The notes beneath the pieces were generated by a model. That model was not told the DNA's origin, ran no database searches, and saw nothing but the letters and a program-made list of their open reading frames with translations. 64,000 nt of DNA from Chromobacterium paludis (lineage in GTDB: Bacteria > Pseudomonadota > Gammaproteobacteria > Burkholderiales > Chromobacteriaceae). The stretch is from contig NZ_CP043473.1 of the NCBI RefSeq assembly GCF_008275125.1, positions 4,215,775 to 4,279,774 on the forward strand, in the 5' to 3' direction. Shown here piece by piece: positions 60,901 through 64,000 of the stretch; position 1 is the first letter of the stretch; each line of letters begins with the position of its first letter. Position numbers and translations under genes: made by a program.

Positions 60901-61306
60901 AGCAAGCAGCTGCCATCTTATATGGTGCCCAGCTACCTGGTGCCGGTGGACGAGATGCCGCTGACCGCCAACGGCAAGATCAACCGCGCGGCCTTGCCGC
61001 AGCCGTGGCAGGAGCGCGACGAGGCGGAGGCCGGCGCCGAGCCGGCGGGGCGAGCTGGGAAAACGAGCTTGCTGGCGCTGTGGCGCAAGCAACTCCGGCA
61101 TGAAGACTTCGGCGTGACCGACGGCTTTTCGATATCGGCGGCGATTCGCTGCACGCGGTGGGCTTGCTCCAGCGCCTTTGCGCGACCGCTACGCGCTGAC
61201 GCCGGAGCGTGAGCAGGACGTGATCGAAGGCTGTTCATGAACGCCAGCATACGCGACTTCGCCAAGCTGCTGGATGGCCCTGGCCGTTGTGGCGGAGGAG
61301 GCGTGA
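57942..61306 (+). pseudogene. NRPS with heterocyclisation (Cy), cysteine-activating A and T domains; frame broken many times
   Basis: Reading across frame breaks gives one Cy-A-T protein of about 1120 aa. The Cy domain starts FALTDIQYAYLIGRNPGLEL and has the DxxxxDxxS motif as DLMFLDLRS (about 58505). The A domain has [20 protein letters not shown], then FDLSVYDYFG, VTIWNSVPAP, LMSGDWIP and GGATEGSIW. Specificity residues read D-L-Y-N-L-S-L-I-W, the known cysteine code. The T domain is FDIGGDSLHA. The stop overlaps the oxidoreductase start. This architecture equals the dithiolopyrrolone NRPS (HlmE type), which joins two cysteines. At least ten single-base indels interrupt it, so it is either decayed or poorly sequenced. 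Confidence 0.82.
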
Positions 61307-62895
61307 TGGAGAACGCGACGATGACGAGCGGCGGCGAGTTCGACTTCATCGTGGTCGGCGGGCGGGTCTGCCGGCTGCGTGATGGCGGCGCGGCTGTCGG
61401 AAAACGGCAAGCACCGCGTGCTGCTGCTGGAGGCCGGGCCGGCCTCCGATGCGGCGCGCGAAGACAGCCCGTTGCGCGACGCTTCGCGCCTGGTGCTGAG
61501 CGGCTACAACTGGGATTACGAAGCTCATGTGCGCGGCGACGGCGAGCGCGGCGGCCGGCGCAAGCCCTTTGCCTACAGCCTGGGCAAGGTGATGGGCGGA
61601 TCGTCCGCCATCAATGGCGCGGGTGGCGCTCCGGGCCTTCCCCAGCGACTTCGCCGCCTGGGAGAGCATGGGTGTCCGACCCTGGTCTTGGGACAAGGTA
61701 CTGCCGTGGTTCCGCAAGATGGAGCATGACGTGGACCGCGCCGGACGAATGGCACGGGCAGCGATGGCCCGCTGCGGCTCAGACGGCCGGCCACGGGCGA
61801 GATTCCATCCGCTGGACCAGGCGTTCTCCTTGTCTTGCCAGCGCCAGGGCATGCCTTATGCCGATGACCTGAACTTGGGCGAAGACCCGGCGGTGGGGCT
61901 GGTGCCGGCCAATGTGCGCGGCCAGTCCGAGCGGATGGACGTCTATCGCTTCCTATCTGCAGCCGGTCCAGGGGCGCGCCAATCTGACCGTGAAAACCGG
62001 CGCCGAGGCGGCCGCGATCGTGTTCGAGGACCGCCGCGCCTGCGGCGTGGACGCAGTGGTGGATGGGCAGCGGCTGCGCTACGCGGCAAGGCGAGTGGTG
62101 TTGTGCGCCGGCGCGGTCGGCACGGCGGCCTTGCTGCAGCGCTCCGGGGTGGGCGATCCGGCGCAACTGAGGGAGGCCGGCATTCCGCTGCGCGCGGCCT
62201 TGCCGGCGGTGGGCCGCAACCTGACCGATCACGCCTCTTTGGTGCTGTGGGCCTTGCCCAAGCCCGGCGTATGCGTGCGGGGCCTGCCATGGCGCCAAGT
62301 GGCCGCCCGCGCCTGCAGCGGTTACGACGACAAGGTGGACGTGCAGATCGGCCTCTTGAACAACGTGGCCAGCGAGACCGTGCCCAGCTTCCAGGAGCGG
62401 GTGGCTTACCCGATGCTGGTGGGCGGCTCGGTCATGCTGATGCGGCCCAGGGCGCTGGGCGCGGTGCAGGCGCTGAGCGCGGATCCGGCCCAGCGGCCGC
62501 GGATAGACCTGCCCTTGAGCGACGACGAGGACATCGCCAGGCTGGCCGGCGGGGTGCGGCTACTATGGCGCGTGCTGAAGGATCCGCTGGTGTCCTGCTA
62601 TCTGGACGGCGTGCAGTTCTGGTCCGAATCCATGATAGGCAACCCGGCGGTGGTGGCCAGCGCGGTGCGCAACCTGGTCAATCCCGGCTGGCATGCGGTC
62701 GGCACGGTGAGAATGGGGCCGGCATCGGATCCCGCCTGCGCGGCGGGGGAGGACGGCGCGGTGCACGGGCTGGACGGCTTGACGGTGGCGGATGCCTCGC
62801 TGTTCCCGACCATTCCATCCATGCCCACCAATCTGACCACCATCATGTTGGCGGAGCGGCTGGCTGCGACGCTGCTGGACAAGGAGCGAGCATGA
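61306..62895 (+). pseudogene. GMC-family FAD oxidoreductase, frameshifted in its first 650 bases
   Basis: About 529 aa when frames are joined. ATG 61306 overlaps the NRPS stop. The FAD loop reads FDFIVVGG followed, in the next frame, by SAGCV and MAARLSENGKHRVLLLEAGP. An extra G at about 61350 causes that break. GKVMGGSSAINGA, the second GMC signature region, is clear. From 61960 to 62895 the frame is continuous, including NPGWHAVGTVRMGPASDP with the catalytic His and ASLFPTIPSMPTNLTTIM. It would be the HlmD-type alcohol/amine-oxidising step of a dithiolopyrrolone pathway. A role in another thiazoline pathway is possible. Confidence 0.8.
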
Positions 62896-63624
62896 CGGCG
62901 CAGCCTCGTCGAGTGGTATACGCCTTTCCGCACGCCGGCGGCTCCGCCGCCCTGTATCGAGCCTGGCAGGCCGAGTCCTGGGATGACGGCTTGCTGGTGC
63001 CGGTGGAAATGCCCGGCCGCGGTTTGCGCATCCGCATGCCGGCCATGGAAAGCCTGCCCGAACTGACGGCCTGGCTGGCCGATCAACTGTGCGGACCTGC
63101 GCGAGAGGCAGGCGCAGGGCGTGGCAGAGTGGGCGACCTTCGGCCATAGCTTCGGCGGCGTGCTCAGCGTGATCGTCGCCAGCGAAATGAGCCGGCGCCA
63201 TGGACTGACGCCGCGTTTCAGCGTGGTGTCGGCCTCGATCGCGCCCGCCATCCAGCCGGACGACGAGCGGCATCTGCTCAGCGACGAGCAGATCCTGGCC
63301 GTGGCCAGGGCCGACCAAGGCACGCCGGAGGCGGTGCTGCGAGAGCCGGCGCTGGCCGGCAGGGTGGTGGCCCAGCTGCGCTGCGATTACCGCTTGCGCC
63401 GGCAATTTTTGGCGCACCGCGGGCTGAGGGTGCCGCAGCCACTTCACTTGATAGGCGCCGAGCAAGACCCGCATGTCAGCTTGACGCAGTTGCGCGCCTG
63501 GGAACATCACAGCGAGGCCAGCGCCGCGCTGCACACCATACCCGGCGATCACTTCGCCATTTACCAGCATTGGCCGCGGGTACGCGACATTCTGTCGTTG
63601 TGTCCGCAGGAGTCAACCATATGA
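62892..63624 (+). pseudogene. Type II thioesterase, one frameshift
   Basis: An alpha/beta-hydrolase of about 243 aa. The first part reads VVYAFPHAGGSAALYRAW and VPVEMPGRGLRIRMP. The frame breaks near 63095. The second part continues AEWATFGHSFGGVLSVIVAS with the catalytic Ser, and ends with LHLIGAEQDPHVSL (Asp) and IPGDHFAIYQHW (His). Start and stop overlap neighbours by four bases, as in a tightly coupled operon. In the NRPS context it would edit or release carrier-protein-bound intermediates (HlmC type). Confidence 0.82.
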
Positions 63625-64000
63625 GTACGACACAGTTGGACGAATTTCGGCGGCATTGCCGCGATTTCCTGGCGCAAGCCGCCACGCCGCGGATGGCTCA
63701 GTGGGAGGCGCAAGGACGGGTGGACCGTGACTTCTGGGAGCAGGCCGGCGCGGCTGGCCTGCTGGCATCGGCGTTAGCCGCGAGCTGGGTGGCCGCGGCG
63801 AGAGCGACTTCCGTTACCCCATGATCCTGATCGAGGAACTGATCCGCGCGGGCATGAGCGTGCCGGGGCTGGTGTCGCACAACGATGTCATCGCCAGCTA
63901 CATCCTGACCCTGGGCACGCCGGAGCAGAAGCAACGCTGGTTGCCGGCGCTGTGCTCCGGCCGCGCCATCGGCGCGATCGCGATTACCGAGCCGCACGCC
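63621..64000 (+). pseudogene. Acyl-CoA dehydrogenase-like flavoprotein, 5' part, one frameshift, cut by the window end
   Basis: ATG 63621 overlaps the thioesterase stop. It reads STTQLDEFRRHCRDFLAQAA and [10 protein letters not shown], then loses one G near 63770 and continues in another frame as [40 protein letters not shown] and [12 protein letters not shown]. This is the N-terminal domain and FAD-binding region of the acyl-CoA dehydrogenase family. Here it would oxidise a carrier-bound cysteine Calpha-Cbeta bond (HlmB type). The C-terminal two thirds lie outside the window. Confidence 0.82.

Overview
The window looks like chromosomal DNA of a Neisseriales betaproteobacterium, most likely Chromobacterium or a close relative. 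This is inferred from the GroESL, petABC-sspAB, glnK-amtB and cyo gene sets, the PVWY form of the cytochrome b Qo motif, and high-GC codon use outside the O-antigen core. No database was searched.

Region 1 (1-30.6 kb) is a Wzx/Wzy-type O-antigen locus. A moderate-GC left block makes GDP-L-fucose (manC, fcl, gmd) and a CDP-3,6-dideoxyhexose intermediate (ddhD, ddhA, ddhB, ddhC). It also carries an SDR reductase and a split transketolase pair that may build a branched sugar. A very AT-rich core (about 12.2-23.4 kb) holds glycosyltransferases of families GT2, GT17-like, GT10 and GT4, plus the flippase and polymerase. A right block makes a GDP-heptose using an unusual three-part fusion enzyme, HddA and GmhA, and ends in a WecA-like initiating transferase. 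Long gene-poor spacers contain decayed insertion sequences. Four poly-G tracts of 7-9 G lie inside otherwise AT-rich O-antigen genes and could act as phase-variation switches.

Region 2 (30.6-36.3 kb) has groES-groEL behind a CIRCE operator and a sigma32-like promoter, then rfbBDAC (dTDP-L-rhamnose) on the opposite strand.

Region 3 (36.4-55.9 kb) is housekeeping: a Nif3-like protein, the cytochrome bc1 operon petABC, a periplasmic binding-protein-like gene, sspA-sspB, glnK-amtB with a sigma54/NtrC promoter, ubiK, comM, a SPOR-domain protein, dsbA, an initiator tRNA-Met and the cyo bo3 oxidase operon. Three genes here are broken. comM has a 37-bp tandem duplication, the SPOR gene has an apparent 2-bp insertion in a GC run, and cyoB is split by a complete IS21-family element with an 8-bp target duplication.

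Region 4 (56.4-64 kb, continuing beyond the window) is a biosynthetic gene cluster: an MFS exporter, a Cy-A-T NRPS with a cysteine specificity code, a GMC oxidoreductase, a thioesterase and an acyl-CoA dehydrogenase. This is the core enzyme set of dithiolopyrrolone (holomycin/thiolutin) clusters. The reading frames here carry many single-base indels, which suggests either poor sequence quality or early decay.
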